Below are positions 26,091 through 37,400 of a DNA stretch of 40,644 bases, in pieces; within the stretch, counting starts at the first letter, position 1; every line of letters begins with the position of its first letter. The stretch is from CAMEON01 sp963643175 (lineage in GTDB: Bacteria; Bacillota; Clostridia; Oscillospirales; CAG-272): the NCBI GenBank assembly GCA_963643175.1, contig CAVIJF010000016.1, forward strand, positions 1 to 40,644. Reading direction: 5' to 3'. The translations under genes were made by a program, and so were the position numbers. Below the pieces are notes generated by a model. It did no database searches. It was not told the DNA's origin and was given only the letters and a program-made list of their open reading frames with translations.

Positions 26091-29000
26091 ATGAAACAGA
26101 TCAGAACCTTAGCGCTTGCCGCCGTATGCGTCCTGCTGGCGGCGGGCTGCGTCCTGCTCGGCTCCTGCCGGGGGGACGGAACTCCGGATGCCACGTCTGC
26201 CGGCACCGCCGCCGCGTCCGACCCGACGGGAACCGCCGCGCCGGACGCATCCGGCACCGATGCCGGTGACGGAACGGCGACCGAACCGGGCACGGCGACC
26301 GGCGGAATTGAAAGTGCTACCGATGCGCCGGCGCCCCGCACCGTGACCGTGACCTACCGCCCCGGCAACGGGGAGGCGGATACGGTTGCCACGGTGCTGA
26401 CCGGTGCGTGCGCCGTCCAGCCCAACGACCCCGCCCGGGACGGCTACCGCTTCGTCTGCTGGGCGCGGGAGGGCGGGGAGACCGCCTATGATTTCTCCGC
26501 GCCCGTCAACGCAGACCTTGTGCTGACGGCGGTCTGGGAGCAGGGCGGCGAGACTGTCCGCCTCCGCTGGAACGCGGATGAGGTGGTGTCCTTCCTGTTC
26601 GACGGCACCACGCCCCGGCAGGCAAGGACGGGTGAGATCATCCGCTTCCGCCTGTGGGTGTCGCCCTACTACACCGGGGAGCCGGTGGTGACGGCGGGCG
26701 ACCGGACCGTGACGTGCGGTGAGGACGGCTACTACTCCTTTGCGGTGGAGAGCGCCGTCACGGTCAGCGTGTCGGGTCTGCGGCGCGACACGACGCCCAT
26801 CCGCGGGCTGGGAACCGAGAAAAGTCCCTACCTCATCACCACCGCGTCCCAGCTGCGGACGCTGGCGGAGTCGGTCAGCGCCGGGGAGGAGAAGTACGTC
26901 TCCGCCTGTATCCGGCTGGACGCCGACATTGATATGCGCGGCGAGACGATGACCCCCATCGGAACGGCGTCCAACTGCTTCCAGGGGGTGTTTGACGGCA
27001 ACGGGCACACCGTGTCGGACTACCGGCTGGACAGCTCCTCCGGAGTTGCCGGCTTCTTCGGTTATCTGGCGGAGGGCACCGTGAAGAACCTGCACCTGTC
27101 CGCCGCGCTGAGCGTGGAGGCGTCCGTCACGTCGTACAACTACATTGTCGGCGGCGTGGTGGCGTACTGCATCAGCGGAGACATCGTGAACTGCAGCTTT
27201 GACGGCTCCGTCCGCGTTCTGAGCAGTCTGACCGACAGGAACGTCTGCTATCTGGGCGGCATTGTCGGCTTCCTGCAGGGCTACCAGACCGATTACACCG
27301 GTACCGTGTCCTACTGCACCGTGCGCGCCGACCTGTCTTCGGACGGGGATCAGACGCTGACCGCCATCGGCGGCATCGCGGGCGCGCTGGTCGGCACGGC
27401 GGATTCCGCCCCGGCGTATATCCACAATTCCGTCTTTATCGGCAACATCTCCGGGCGAACCGCCGTGAGCGGCGGCATTGCCGGATACCTGCGCGACCGC
27501 TCATCGATCGCCGCCTGCTATACGGCGGGCAGTATTGCCGCCCGCAATGAGAAAAACATTGCCGCCGCCGGTGCCATCGTCGGCGTGGCGGACAACGAGT
27601 CCGCCGTGACCGGCTGCTTCTCGACCGCCGGAACCGCCGCCGTGGGCGCCGATGCGTCAAAGTACGAGACGGGCGACCTGTTCGGCGTCCGCTACGCCGA
27701 TGCGGAAAACTCCATCGACTCCCGCAAGGCTCTGTTCCTCAACAGCTACTACGCGCCGGAGGGGACGGTCACGGTCAGCGGCAGAACCTACGACACCGCC
27801 CGCCTCTCCGACCTTACCGACCTGCTCGGCTGGTCAGCGGAGGATTGGCGCGTGGCGGACGGCGTGCTGCTGCCCGATGCCGCAGGCGCGGACAAGGTGA
27901 GTTTCCCCGTTCACTTTGAGTTTGGGCGGGACATCACGCTGCCCGGCAAGGACGGACAGCCGCTGACGCAGAGCCGCGAGACGGTCACGGCGACCGGCTA
28001 CGGTCCGCTCTACTGGGTGTATGACGGCAGCGGCATGAACAACTTCAAGGCGGATGACGGCTTCATTTCCTACGGCTACTTTCTGGATGAGGCGTGCACC
28101 GTGCGCCTGCCGGCGGCTCTGCTCATGATGGGCGAGATGACCGTGTACGTTGGGTTTGCCGATTACAGTGGCATCGCCGGGGAGTACTACGCCGTGCTGG
28201 GCGATCAGGACGTGCGCCTGACCTTCGACGACAACGGCAAGATGACCATGTACTGTGACGGAATGCTTGCCGCCTACGTGTACGTATACGACGGCAGGCA
28301 CATCCTGATCCGGAACAGCTATTTTGCGCACCTTGCCTATCCGCAGATGGAGAACAAGGGCTACGACCTCGACACCGACTGCTACGCCGACCGGGACGGA
28401 CAGCAGCTGATTATCTACGATAACCTGTTCTTTGCCAAGTCCGAAAACATGGAGGTGCGCGCCAAGCGGGAGAATGCCGCCATGGGCGTCTGGTACACCG
28501 GGGGCGGCGACACCTATACTTTCCTCTCGGACGGAACCGGCACCGTTTCGGACGGCAGTGCCTTCACGTACTCCTGCACCAACCGCACCGTGACGCTGAA
28601 AATCGGCACGTCGCAGGTGATGGCGTCCATCTCGGAGGACGGACTGTCCATGGTGTCCTCCGACCGCCGGCTGGAGCTGTCCCGCACCGATGCCTTCACC
28701 GGAACGTGGGAATCGGCGTTCTCCACCCGCCGCACGCTGACGGCGGACGGCAAGGGCACCCTGACCGTGGACGGGCAGACCTTCCCGTACACCGTCTCGG
28801 ACGGCGTTGCGGTCTTTGCCGGCGGCAGCCTCTCCTTCAATGAGGACGGACTGCTGGTGCTGACGGCAGAGGACGGAAGCGTCACGGTTTACGGCAGGGA
28901 GGGCAGCTTCATCGGCACGTGGTACGAGACAATGCTGAACTACCGCATGGAGCTGTACGGCATCGGGAAGAGCGGCTACGGCTACGGCAGCGACAGCAAC

Positions 29001-30287
29001 GGCGTGACCTTCACCTACACGGCGGACAAGGACGAGAACGGCATCCTGACCGTGAATATGTACTACCGCACGCTGCTGTACGGCATCTTCAATCTGGCGA
29101 CCTCCGATACGGACGGCAGTGAGCTTCTGTTCCTTGCCGCCTACACGCCCGCATCGGGTATGCTGGTGGACGACTACCAGATGTGCTACCTCGACCCGTT
29201 CTGCGGGACGTGGCACGCGCCGGACGGCATGAGCCTGACCTTCAACGGGCTGGGTACCTATAACATCGACTTCCATCAGGGTGAGACAGACTGGGTTGCC
29301 ATCGGGTACGTCACGGTTACAGTGAACGGAACCGAAACCGAGGTGCGCTATACCTACGACAAGCAGACCGGAACCGCCGCCTTTACCTACGCCGGGCGGA
29401 CCTATACGGTCGCACGGAGCGACAGCGGCGTGACCGTCAACGGGCAGACCGCCCGCGAGCCGGACGGACTGCAGGAGAGCGGCTGGCGCGCGGCGGACGG
29501 AAGCGTGACGTTGGCGTTCAACGGCAGGAGCCACGTGGGGCTGGGCGAGGTTGTGCTGAACCGCGCCGGTTTGGCTGAAACTCTGCGCTACACGCTGACC
29601 GACGGGGCAGACGGACAGGTCGCCACGCTGTACGGCGCGGACGGCACGGTTCTGTTCACCGTGACCTTCGGCGGGAAGTACGCTGTCCTGCGCACGACTG
29701 CCGGGGAGACGGCGGCTGAACTGGGACGCGCCCACCGGTTGTTGGGCGAGACTTACCTGCTGGGCAGCGGCTATGAACTGTTCATCGGCACCGATATGGA
29801 CGCGGACGGCGTATGCACCGGGCGCTTCGGTACGGTGGACGTGTCGTTCCTGTACGTGGACGGGACGTATTTGGCTATGTATGCCGAGGGAACGCTGCTG
29901 TACTATGTCGGCTGGTACGGCGAGGATACCGCCGTCCTGCTGGACGAGAGCTTCCAGGCTGTGAGCGTTATCTGCCACAGCGACGGACTGCGCGGCACCT
30001 ATACCGCCGCCGACGGCTCCGTGCTGGAGCTGGACGGACGGAGCGCCGCCGCCGCATATATGTACCCTGCCGCCGACCTGACGCATGAAGCGGACGGCGA
30101 GATGACGCGCGAGGCGCTGACCTATCGCTGTGAGGACGGCGTGTACATCATCTCCGAAATCGACCGCTCCGGGGAGCAGGACGTGCTGGTGGATCGCTGG
30201 CGCATAACGACCGAGCTGTGCGAGGGAGCGGTCGCCTTCACCGCCGAGGACGGGCGGGTGCTGTACCTTGTCCCGGTTGAGGACTGA
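26091..30287 (+). CDS. Giant modular surface lipoprotein (InlB-type repeat, GLUG-like region, beta modules)
   Basis: A 1398-residue predicted lipoprotein. The ATG at 26091 opens a signal peptide with two candidate lipobox cysteines, Cys20 (LAAGC, the better match) and Cys26 (LLGSC). A Thr/Ala/Glu linker runs to about residue 82. One InlB/Flg_new repeat follows (GNGEADTVATVL, DGYRFVCWAREGG, DLVLTAVWE). Next is a beta-helix-like stretch with GLUG motifs (FQGVFDGNGHTVSDYRL, GGVVAYCISGDIVNCSF, GGIVGFLQG, GGIAGYLRDRSSIAACYTAG). From about 700 to the end are repeated beta modules opening with aromatic-x-Gly-x-Trp/Tyr or GTW patterns (IAGEYYAV, MGVWYTGG, FTGTWESA, FIGTWYET, FCGTWHAP). No catalytic motif was recognised. 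A role in binding, adhesion or substrate capture is a guess. The next gene, 19 bases downstream, is a paralogue. Confidence 0.9.
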   Translation: MKQIRTLALAAVCVLLAAGCVLLGSCRGDGTPDATSAGTAAASDPTGTAAPDASGTDAGDGTATEPGTATGGIESATDAPAPRTVTVTYRPGNGEADTVATVLTGACAVQPNDPARDGYRFVCWAREGGETAYDFSAPVNADLVLTAVWEQGGETVRLRWNADEVVSFLFDGTTPRQARTGEIIRFRLWVSPYYTGEPVVTAGDRTVTCGEDGYYSFAVESAVTVSVSGLRRDTTPIRGLGTEKSPYLITTASQLRTLAESVSAGEEKYVSACIRLDADIDMRGETMTPIGTASNCFQGVFDGNGHTVSDYRLDSSSGVAGFFGYLAEGTVKNLHLSAALSVEASVTSYNYIVGGVVAYCISGDIVNCSFDGSVRVLSSLTDRNVCYLGGIVGFLQGYQTDYTGTVSYCTVRADLSSDGDQTLTAIGGIAGALVGTADSAPAYIHNSVFIGNISGRTAVSGGIAGYLRDRSSIAACYTAGSIAARNEKNIAAAGAIVGVADNESAVTGCFSTAGTAAVGADASKYETGDLFGVRYADAENSIDSRKALFLNSYYAPEGTVTVSGRTYDTARLSDLTDLLGWSAEDWRVADGVLLPDAAGADKVSFPVHFEFGRDITLPGKDGQPLTQSRETVTATGYGPLYWVYDGSGMNNFKADDGFISYGYFLDEACTVRLPAALLMMGEMTVYVGFADYSGIAGEYYAVLGDQDVRLTFDDNGKMTMYCDGMLAAYVYVYDGRHILIRNSYFAHLAYPQMENKGYDLDTDCYADRDGQQLIIYDNLFFAKSENMEVRAKRENAAMGVWYTGGGDTYTFLSDGTGTVSDGSAFTYSCTNRTVTLKIGTSQVMASISEDGLSMVSSDRRLELSRTDAFTGTWESAFSTRRTLTADGKGTLTVDGQTFPYTVSDGVAVFAGGSLSFNEDGLLVLTAEDGSVTVYGREGSFIGTWYETMLNYRMELYGIGKSGYGYGSDSNGVTFTYTADKDENGILTVNMYYRTLLYGIFNLATSDTDGSELLFLAAYTPASGMLVDDYQMCYLDPFCGTWHAPDGMSLTFNGLGTYNIDFHQGETDWVAIGYVTVTVNGTETEVRYTYDKQTGTAAFTYAGRTYTVARSDSGVTVNGQTAREPDGLQESGWRAADGSVTLAFNGRSHVGLGEVVLNRAGLAETLRYTLTDGADGQVATLYGADGTVLFTVTFGGKYAVLRTTAGETAAELGRAHRLLGETYLLGSGYELFIGTDMDADGVCTGRFGTVDVSFLYVDGTYLAMYAEGTLLYYVGWYGEDTAVLLDESFQAVSVICHSDGLRGTYTAADGSVLELDGRSAAAAYMYPAADLTHEADGEMTREALTYRCEDGVYIISEIDRSGEQDVLVDRWRITTELCEGAVAFTAEDGRVLYLVPVED

Positions 30288-30306
30288 CAGGAAAGAGGAA
30301 ACCTAT

Positions 30307-33300
30307 ATGAAACAACTGAAAGCAAACCGCATCCTTCCGGTGGTGCTGCTTTGCCTTCTTGCCGCGGTGGCACTCTGTCTGGGCGCCTGCGGCGGCGGGA
30401 ACGGCGGCGCGGAAACGACTGCACTGGAAACATCCGGTTCGGAAACATCCGGCACCGTCCCCGCAACGGAGACCGCCGGGGATACCGGAACCGAATCCGC
30501 TCCGGCGGATGAAACCGCAACCGACCCGGCGTCCTCCACGGAGAGCCAGCCGGATACGCAGCCTGCCCCCGACACCGTGACGGTGCACTTTACCGGGGAA
30601 GGTGTGAACATCGCGAATCAGACCGTCCTGCGCGGAGGTACCGCCCTGCGCCCGCGCGACCCGGAGCGGGAAGGCTACGCCTTTACCGGCTGGGCATCCG
30701 GGGACGGCACGCTGTTTGATTTCTCCGCGCCGCTGACCGCCGACCTGACGCTGACGGCGGTGTGGGAGGACGTCCGGCAGGACGGCTCCGCCGAGCACCC
30801 CTACCGTATCGCTACGGCGGAGGATCTGATGAGCTTCTCCGAGCGGCTCAACAATCCGGACGCGGAGGACTTTGAGGCGTACTGCCGGGCGCACTTTCTG
30901 CTGACCGCCGACATTGACATGAGCGGGCTGTCCTACGTATCCGCCGGACAGACGGTCGTGCTCAACGAGGGCGAGGAGAACGAGGTCACGCTCCGGGGCT
31001 TCATGGGCAGCTTTGACGGCGGTGGGCATACCGTCCGCAACCTGACTATCCGCAAGAGCCTGCGTTCCACCGTGTACTATGTGGGTCTGTTCGGCGTGAC
31101 CTACCGGGCGCACATCCACGACCTGACGCTGGAGAATATCAGCTATGTGGTCGAGAGCGGCGCCAATACGTCCGAAATCGGCGTGTCGGTCGGCGGTATC
31201 GCCGGCTCCGCCAGCCTGACCACGCTGTTCAATGTCCGCGTGACCGGCACGGTCGAGACGCGGCTGTGCGCCACCAACTCCGCCTATATCGGCGGTTTGT
31301 GCGGCAGGTATTCCGTTTCCGCGGACGGCGGCACGGCGTATGTCGCCTATGTGGAGAACTGCTCCACCGATGTGGAGACTGTCATCGGCAGTTTTGACGA
31401 CGGCGAGAAGGGCGTGCTGGAGAGCGCCGCCAACGGCGGACTGATCGGGCACATCACCACAAGCGGCAGTGCGGCGGTCCTGCTTAACTGCACGGTTGAG
31501 GGCAAGGTGTACGGCGGGCAGTTTGTCGGCGGCATAGTCGGCTATACCAGCGGCTCCTACATCTCCATCGTCAACTGCGCCAACTACGCGCCCGTGACCG
31601 CGACCGGCACCGACGTGACCTATACTGGCGGCATTCTCGGCTTCTCGACCGGGGACAATACCGTGATGGACTGCGTGTCGCTGGGACGTGTCAAGGGCGT
31701 CAAGGCACCCAAGGGGAGCACCTACAAATCCTATGCGGGCGGCATTCTGGGCTACGCCGTCACGGACGACTACGATATGTACTACGATGCCGGTATCGCC
31801 GTGGTGAACTGCCACTACCGGGACAACGTGACGACTTACGACGTGCGCAACAATGCCGGAACCAAGCTGGGAGACGGGAGCGACTTCACCGCCGCCTTCG
31901 CCCGGGACACCCTTCGCTGGGACACCGACGTCATGGTGTTCGGCGGGGACGGGTACGCCCGTCCCGCCGCGACCCGGAGCGCCCGGACATCGTGGACGCT
32001 GACGCTCGTGTGCGACGGCGAGGTAATCGGTACGCAGGAAAAGGCGTATGCCGACGGGATGTATGCCATGGCAGGCACGCAGGACGCCGCCGGGAACCGG
32101 GGCAGTTTCCTGTTCTTTGACTGGGAGCTTGCGGACGGCGTGCGCCAGCGCTTCTATGTGCCCGTCGTCAAGGACATGACGCTGACTGCCCGGTACGCGG
32201 ACGTGTCCGGCATTGCCGGAATCTACACCGGCAAATGGACTCTGCATGAGTCCGGCGACGCCGGTACGCTGGTGCTGTTGGCGAACGGCTCGCTGCAATG
32301 GATCAACGACACGGTTGTCCGGGGCAGCTACCTCTGGGACGGCGAGCACATCGTGCTGGAGTTTTACAGCAGCATCGGCGAGGTGAGCGGCACGGTAACG
32401 GGGGACAGGCTGACCTATGTTGTGGACGCCGGTATGTCCGGCTCGGTGACGTATACCTTCAACAAGAGCGACCTGCGCTTTGTCGGGGAGTACTACTCCG
32501 CCGACGGCGACTGCCTGACTTTCTCGGGTGAGAACGGCGTCGCCTTCCGCGTCGAGACCGTGCGGGACGGCAGACCCCTGTCCGGAACCTTCACCGACCG
32601 GGGTGGCACGCTGGAGCTGTCCGGCTTCGGTGACTATTACAGCTCCCTGTCCGTGACCGTCAACGCCGACGGTTCGCTGACCGTGACGGCGGTATCCAAC
32701 GGCTCCAAGGGAAAGAATCTGGATGCCGTCCGCTTTGCCCCGCCGGAGGCACCGCTCTACGAGGGCATGCCCTTTGTCGGCAGTTACCACAGCCCGAATA
32801 TCAATATCACTTCCTATGACAAGGTGCCCTATCAGGAGGCATACACGCTGACGCTGAACGCGGACGGAACCGCCGTCTATCAGGGCAGTTTCAGTCCCCG
32901 GACGGGTTACTACTACGTGTTCCGCGACGGCACCTACATCGTGCTGACGCTGGAGGGCTACACCAGCATTCTGCGGTATGACCCGGAGCACAACGTCATC
33001 TGGGGTACGCTGGAGCGCGGCACCTATGTCCGCAAGAGCGTGATTCTGCTGCCTGTTTCGGAGGGTGATGTCCGGGTGTTTGTGCTGAACGGGGACGAAA
33101 CCAGCATTCTGGTGAGCAACGGCACCCGCACCTACCTGATGCTGAAGCATCAGATCCGGTTTGACGTGGCGGTACAGGCAGACTCCCTGGAGGACGGCGC
33201 GCGCGTGCTGATCGGCGGGCAGGCGTACCGGGTGTTGTACTACACGGCCGGAACCCGCGTGGGCTACGGACTCCTGCCCATCGGCAGTGAGGAGGGAACC

Positions 33301-34371
33301 TATACCTACGGCGGCGCATCGCTTACGCTGGACGGCATCGGCAACATCACCGGCGACCGCACCGGCAGCTACTGGCTCTACGAGGACGGCACGGCAGTCA
33401 TGCTGTTTGACAACGACGAGCTGGTCGCCTTCAGCGTCACCGCCGCGCAGGCGGACGGCGGCGCCGTGACCGCCATAGCGGGCGACGGCTACCGCGGCAT
33501 CTGGTACAAGGATGTGACAAGGAAGGACGACGACGGCAACGAGTACGTCATCAAAAAGGGATACAAGCTGCTGCTGGACGGCGTCGGGCACGCGACCTTT
33601 ATGTACTGGAGCGAGGACTACGGAGCCTACCGCTACAACTGGGGCGTGGCATGGACGCCCTACACCCTGAACGACACCGGCGTGCACTGCCAGTTCAACC
33701 AGTATCAGCCGGCTGACATCGTGTTCTACTACGGGATGCAGATGGTCTACTCCAAGTCCTTCGGCTACATGGGGGAGACGGTTCTGCTTGCCGGCGGTTA
33801 CGACGGTCCCACCGACCCGCCCGCCCTGCCTGCCGATCTGGCGGGCAGCTACAACGGCGAGACAGCGGACGGCGTGGCGATCGTGTTCAATCTCCGGCAG
33901 GACATGACCGGAAGCTGGCGCGGCACGCCCTTCTCGGGCATTTATGACGGGGCGCACAGCCTGCGCTTTATGGCGGGCGGCGTTTCCTACGTGTTCGATA
34001 CCGACGCCCTGACGCTGACGGGCGGCGGCGAAAGCATCCGCCTGACGCGCGCCGGCGCTGTCACGGAGGTGATTCCTGCCGCCCTGTGCGGCACCTTCTC
34101 CGGCGGGTGGACGGGCTGGGGTATCTCCGGCGGCGAGCAGCGCACGGTCACGGTCGCGGCGAACGGCACCGTGACCTACCGGGACGCGGTATTCACCGCC
34201 GCCTACAACGCGGACGGAACCGTCACCGGCACGTCCGGGAACTATACCGTCCGCCTGAGCTGGAATGCCGACAGCGGCAGCTACTCCGCACGCGTCACCC
34301 TGTACGACGAGGAGGAGAGCACGACCCGCGAGTGGACCTGCGCCCTGCTGACGGCGGTTCTGCCTGCATAA
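30307..34371 (+). CDS. Giant modular surface lipoprotein, paralogue of the upstream gene
   Basis: A 1354-residue predicted lipoprotein. The ATG at 30307 follows GAAAGAGG at good spacing. The lipobox is CLGAC (Cys28), followed by a Thr/Glu/Ala linker (about 35-88). One InlB/Flg_new repeat is visible (VLRGGTALRPRDPEREGY, LFDFSAPLTADLTLTAVWE). A GLUG/beta-helix region at about 160-520 follows (FMGSFDGGGHTVRNLTI, VGGIAGSASLTTLFNVRVTG, GGIVGYTSGSYISIVNCANY). Then come beta modules to the end (IAGIYTGKW, FVGEYYSADG, FVGSYHSP, LCGTFSGGW). The order of parts is the same as in the 1398-residue neighbour, so the two probably arose by duplication and then diverged. The 19-base gap suggests one transcript. 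Function is unknown. Confidence 0.9.
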   Translation: MKQLKANRILPVVLLCLLAAVALCLGACGGGNGGAETTALETSGSETSGTVPATETAGDTGTESAPADETATDPASSTESQPDTQPAPDTVTVHFTGEGVNIANQTVLRGGTALRPRDPEREGYAFTGWASGDGTLFDFSAPLTADLTLTAVWEDVRQDGSAEHPYRIATAEDLMSFSERLNNPDAEDFEAYCRAHFLLTADIDMSGLSYVSAGQTVVLNEGEENEVTLRGFMGSFDGGGHTVRNLTIRKSLRSTVYYVGLFGVTYRAHIHDLTLENISYVVESGANTSEIGVSVGGIAGSASLTTLFNVRVTGTVETRLCATNSAYIGGLCGRYSVSADGGTAYVAYVENCSTDVETVIGSFDDGEKGVLESAANGGLIGHITTSGSAAVLLNCTVEGKVYGGQFVGGIVGYTSGSYISIVNCANYAPVTATGTDVTYTGGILGFSTGDNTVMDCVSLGRVKGVKAPKGSTYKSYAGGILGYAVTDDYDMYYDAGIAVVNCHYRDNVTTYDVRNNAGTKLGDGSDFTAAFARDTLRWDTDVMVFGGDGYARPAATRSARTSWTLTLVCDGEVIGTQEKAYADGMYAMAGTQDAAGNRGSFLFFDWELADGVRQRFYVPVVKDMTLTARYADVSGIAGIYTGKWTLHESGDAGTLVLLANGSLQWINDTVVRGSYLWDGEHIVLEFYSSIGEVSGTVTGDRLTYVVDAGMSGSVTYTFNKSDLRFVGEYYSADGDCLTFSGENGVAFRVETVRDGRPLSGTFTDRGGTLELSGFGDYYSSLSVTVNADGSLTVTAVSNGSKGKNLDAVRFAPPEAPLYEGMPFVGSYHSPNINITSYDKVPYQEAYTLTLNADGTAVYQGSFSPRTGYYYVFRDGTYIVLTLEGYTSILRYDPEHNVIWGTLERGTYVRKSVILLPVSEGDVRVFVLNGDETSILVSNGTRTYLMLKHQIRFDVAVQADSLEDGARVLIGGQAYRVLYYTAGTRVGYGLLPIGSEEGTYTYGGASLTLDGIGNITGDRTGSYWLYEDGTAVMLFDNDELVAFSVTAAQADGGAVTAIAGDGYRGIWYKDVTRKDDDGNEYVIKKGYKLLLDGVGHATFMYWSEDYGAYRYNWGVAWTPYTLNDTGVHCQFNQYQPADIVFYYGMQMVYSKSFGYMGETVLLAGGYDGPTDPPALPADLAGSYNGETADGVAIVFNLRQDMTGSWRGTPFSGIYDGAHSLRFMAGGVSYVFDTDALTLTGGGESIRLTRAGAVTEVIPAALCGTFSGGWTGWGISGGEQRTVTVAANGTVTYRDAVFTAAYNADGTVTGTSGNYTVRLSWNADSGSYSARVTLYDEEESTTREWTCALLTAVLPA

Positions 34372-34395
34372 AATTATTATAATTATACATTGTAT
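34372..34395. promoter_or_regulatory. AT-rich island with two small palindromes upstream of the last lipoprotein promoter
   Basis: AATTAT-T-ATAATT (34372-34384) and ATACA-T-TGTAT (34385-34395) lie directly next to each other, about 45-70 bases before the -35 at 34441. The region is strikingly AT-rich inside a GC-rich block. They could bind a regulator, or simply ease promoter melting. No known operator was matched. Confidence 0.35.
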
Positions 34396-34440
34396 GCAAA
34401 GATGCGCGGCATTCCCGGAAATTTTATAGAAAACTATGGC

Positions 34441-34469
34441 TTGACAACGGGGGAGAATTGGAATATAAT
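34441..34469 (+). promoter_or_regulatory. Perfect-consensus sigma-70 promoter of the last lipoprotein gene
   Basis: TTGACA at 34441-34446 and TATAAT at 34464-34469 are 17 bases apart. Transcription should begin near 34476, which rules out an in-frame ATG at 34458 and supports the ATG at 34500 as the start. Confidence 0.93.
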
Positions 34470-34499
34470 AAGACAACTTACATCAAAGGGGGCATATGC

Positions 34500-37400
34500 A
34501 TGAAAAGAAGAATATCTGTCGTGCTGCTTCTGTCCGTTCTGATGCTGGCGCTGGCGCTGTCTGCCGTTGCCTGCAAGAATTCCGGAACGGGTGACGGCAC
34601 GGCTACTGCTACCGGATCCGGCTCCGCAGCCGCGACCGATGCGGCAACCGAGCCCGGCAAGGGGACCGGAACCGAAACCGATACGGAGATTGAAACGGCT
34701 ACCGAAACTTCCACCGAGATGGAGACCGAAACCGACCTGGTGGCATATACGGTGCAGTTTGAAGTCAATGGGGAGACGGTCGCGTCCGAGTCCGTTCTGG
34801 ACGGAAACGCGCTGACGGCGGAGCAGTTTCCTGCCGACCCGGCGGCGGAGGGCTACACCTTTGCCGGATGGTTTGCCGGTGAGACAAAGGTTGAGGCGGG
34901 CTACACCGTCACGGGCGACGTGACCGTCACCGCCAGGTTCGAAAAGATTTCGCTGACCGTGACCTTCGTCAGCGGCGACAGCAGCACCGAGGTGGCTGTC
35001 CTGTGGGGCGAGGTGCTGACGGCGGAGCAGATTCCTGCCGACCCGGTCGTGGAGGGGTACACCTTCGGCGGCTGGTTTGCCGGTGGGACAAAGGTTGAGG
35101 CGGGCTGTACCGTCAGGGAGAACCTGACCGTTACCGCCAAGCTGGAGAAGGTTACGCTGACCGTGACCTTCGTCAACGGCGACAACCGCACCGAGGTGGC
35201 TGTCCTGTGGGGCGACCTGGTGGATACCGATAAGCTGCCCTCCGACCCGGAGAAAGTGGCATACAGCTTTGACGGCTGGTTTGACGGCGGGACTGCCTTT
35301 GACGAGGAGACTCCCGTCAAGGCGTCCGCAACCTACACCGCGAAATTCACCAAGACGCAGTACATCGTGACCTTCTTCGGCGGCAAGACGCCCGTCACCG
35401 TGTACGTGGACATCGAGGGCGGCGCCGCGCTGACCGCCGCGCAGATTCCCGCCGTGCCGGAGGGCGAGGGTGCCTTCATGGGCTGGTTTGACGGCGAAAC
35501 CAAGGCGGCGGACGGACTGGTTATCACGGCGGATACGGTGTTCACTGCCTCCTTCCTGAAGGCGGATGTGTACGCGGGCACGTGGTACAGCGTGGAGAAG
35601 CTTATGATGGTCACGGTCAACGCGGCGGACGGAACCGTTGCGGGTACCGGTATGGCGACTTCCTACGAGCAGGATTCCGTGACCGGCGCACTGATTGTCA
35701 AAGCCAAGGGAAGCGACCGGGAGACCTTCACCTTCACGCTGTCCGACGACAGAAAGTCGGTGCAGGTGGATCACTTCTACGATGAGTACGGAGACGGATA
35801 CATTGAGGACTACATCCACGAGTTCTTTACGCTGACCAAGCTGGAGACGACCGGACTTGGCGGCGAGTACCGGCAGGACAAGACCACGTCGCTGTCCGTG
35901 GCGGACAACGGCGTCATCACCAAGGCGGGTTCCTCCGCACCCTACTTCGGCATCGTGATTCCCGACGCTGAGAGCAGCGGTCTGACCGTGTACTACAAGT
36001 CCAGCTCCTACGCGAAGATGACCGAATTCCACGCCGTGCGCGACGAAAAGGGCAATCTGGTTCTGGACGGCGAGCAGGGCATCTACATCGCCGGTTCGGA
36101 CGACTTCACCGCGTACTACTGCTCCGCCACCTCCGAGAACCTGTATGTGTTCACGGTCGGAGGCGCCAAGGTCTACGTGTACCGCGAGGCTGTCACGGGC
36201 GGACACCGCTACGAGTATGCGACCGTGACCGGTGAGGCGACCGACGGCGCCGTCGTGACCTTCACGGCGGGCGAAAAGACGGCTACCGTCAAGCTGGAGG
36301 GCGGCTACATGAAGTATGCCTCCGTGGAGGCAGGCAGCTATGCTATGGACGGGCAGACCGCCGTGCTGGACGGCTTCGGCAGAATGACCGTCGGTGGGAC
36401 GGTGTACAGCTACACGGTCGTCGGCGACAAGATCAAGGCTGAGGGGCTGGGCGTGTTCACGCTGAGTACGGCGGACATGACGCTGACTGCCGCCGCCGCG
36501 ATCGGCTATGCAGGCAGTTACAGCTACCGGGTGGATTACGCGCTGGAGAGCCGGTACACGCTGACGCTGGACGGCTACGGCACCGCGACCTTCACGGTGA
36601 GCGGCAAGGAGTATGTCGGCACCTACGCCGTGTCCGACGGCGTGCTGACGGTTTCCGACTGCTACTATTCCGTCAACGGCGCGTGGACGCTGACGCATGA
36701 CGGCAAAGCCATGGAGCTGACCAAGTACGGGTCGCTGTACCAGCTGGTGCTGGACGGCTACTATCCGACCGTGGACGAGTCCGTGTTCTACGGGTATTTC
36801 AAAAACGGCGAGACGGTTCTGCACGTTTACAGCGAGTTCGGCTATCTGTGGCTGGACGGCTTTACTTCCGTTTCCCTGCGTCCCACGCTGTCGTGGGACG
36901 GCAAGGCGCTGGTTTTCGAGGCGACCGATGAATGTGCCGTTACGTCCAGCAAGCCCAAGACAACCTTCCTTGTCGCGCTGCAGGACGGCAATCTGCTGGT
37001 GACGCACCAGTGCGCCGACGGCTATGACGATGACGGGTATCTGGAGTACAACGCAAAGACCGTCACCTATGCGCCGACCGAGGCACCCGTTCCGGCCTTC
37101 GCTTTCGGCGAGGATGTCGTGGGCACGTGGTACAAGCCGGACGGCACCGAGGTTGTCATCACGGCGGACGGTATCACGGTCGGCGGCGTTGCCGGTACCG
37201 ACTATTCCATGGATACCTCTTGGGGAACGAACTACTACTTCTCCCTGAACGGCACGCAGTATATACTGTACAAGGGCTACTATGGCGATGCGACCTGTAT
37301 TTACATGGGGCTTGCCAGCAGCTACGATGCAGAGGAACTGCTGGCGCAGAAGCCCGCCGCCGAGGACGACGCCTTCGCGGGCAAGTGGGTGAGCGGCTCG

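Noticed and set aside
30238..34476. A 1412-codon open frame on the minus strand
   Set aside because: It lies antisense to the 1354-residue lipoprotein gene, with no start context and no recognisable motif.
34458..34499. ATG at 34458 as start of the last lipoprotein
   Set aside because: It lies inside the promoter, upstream of the predicted transcription start, and would bury the signal peptide.
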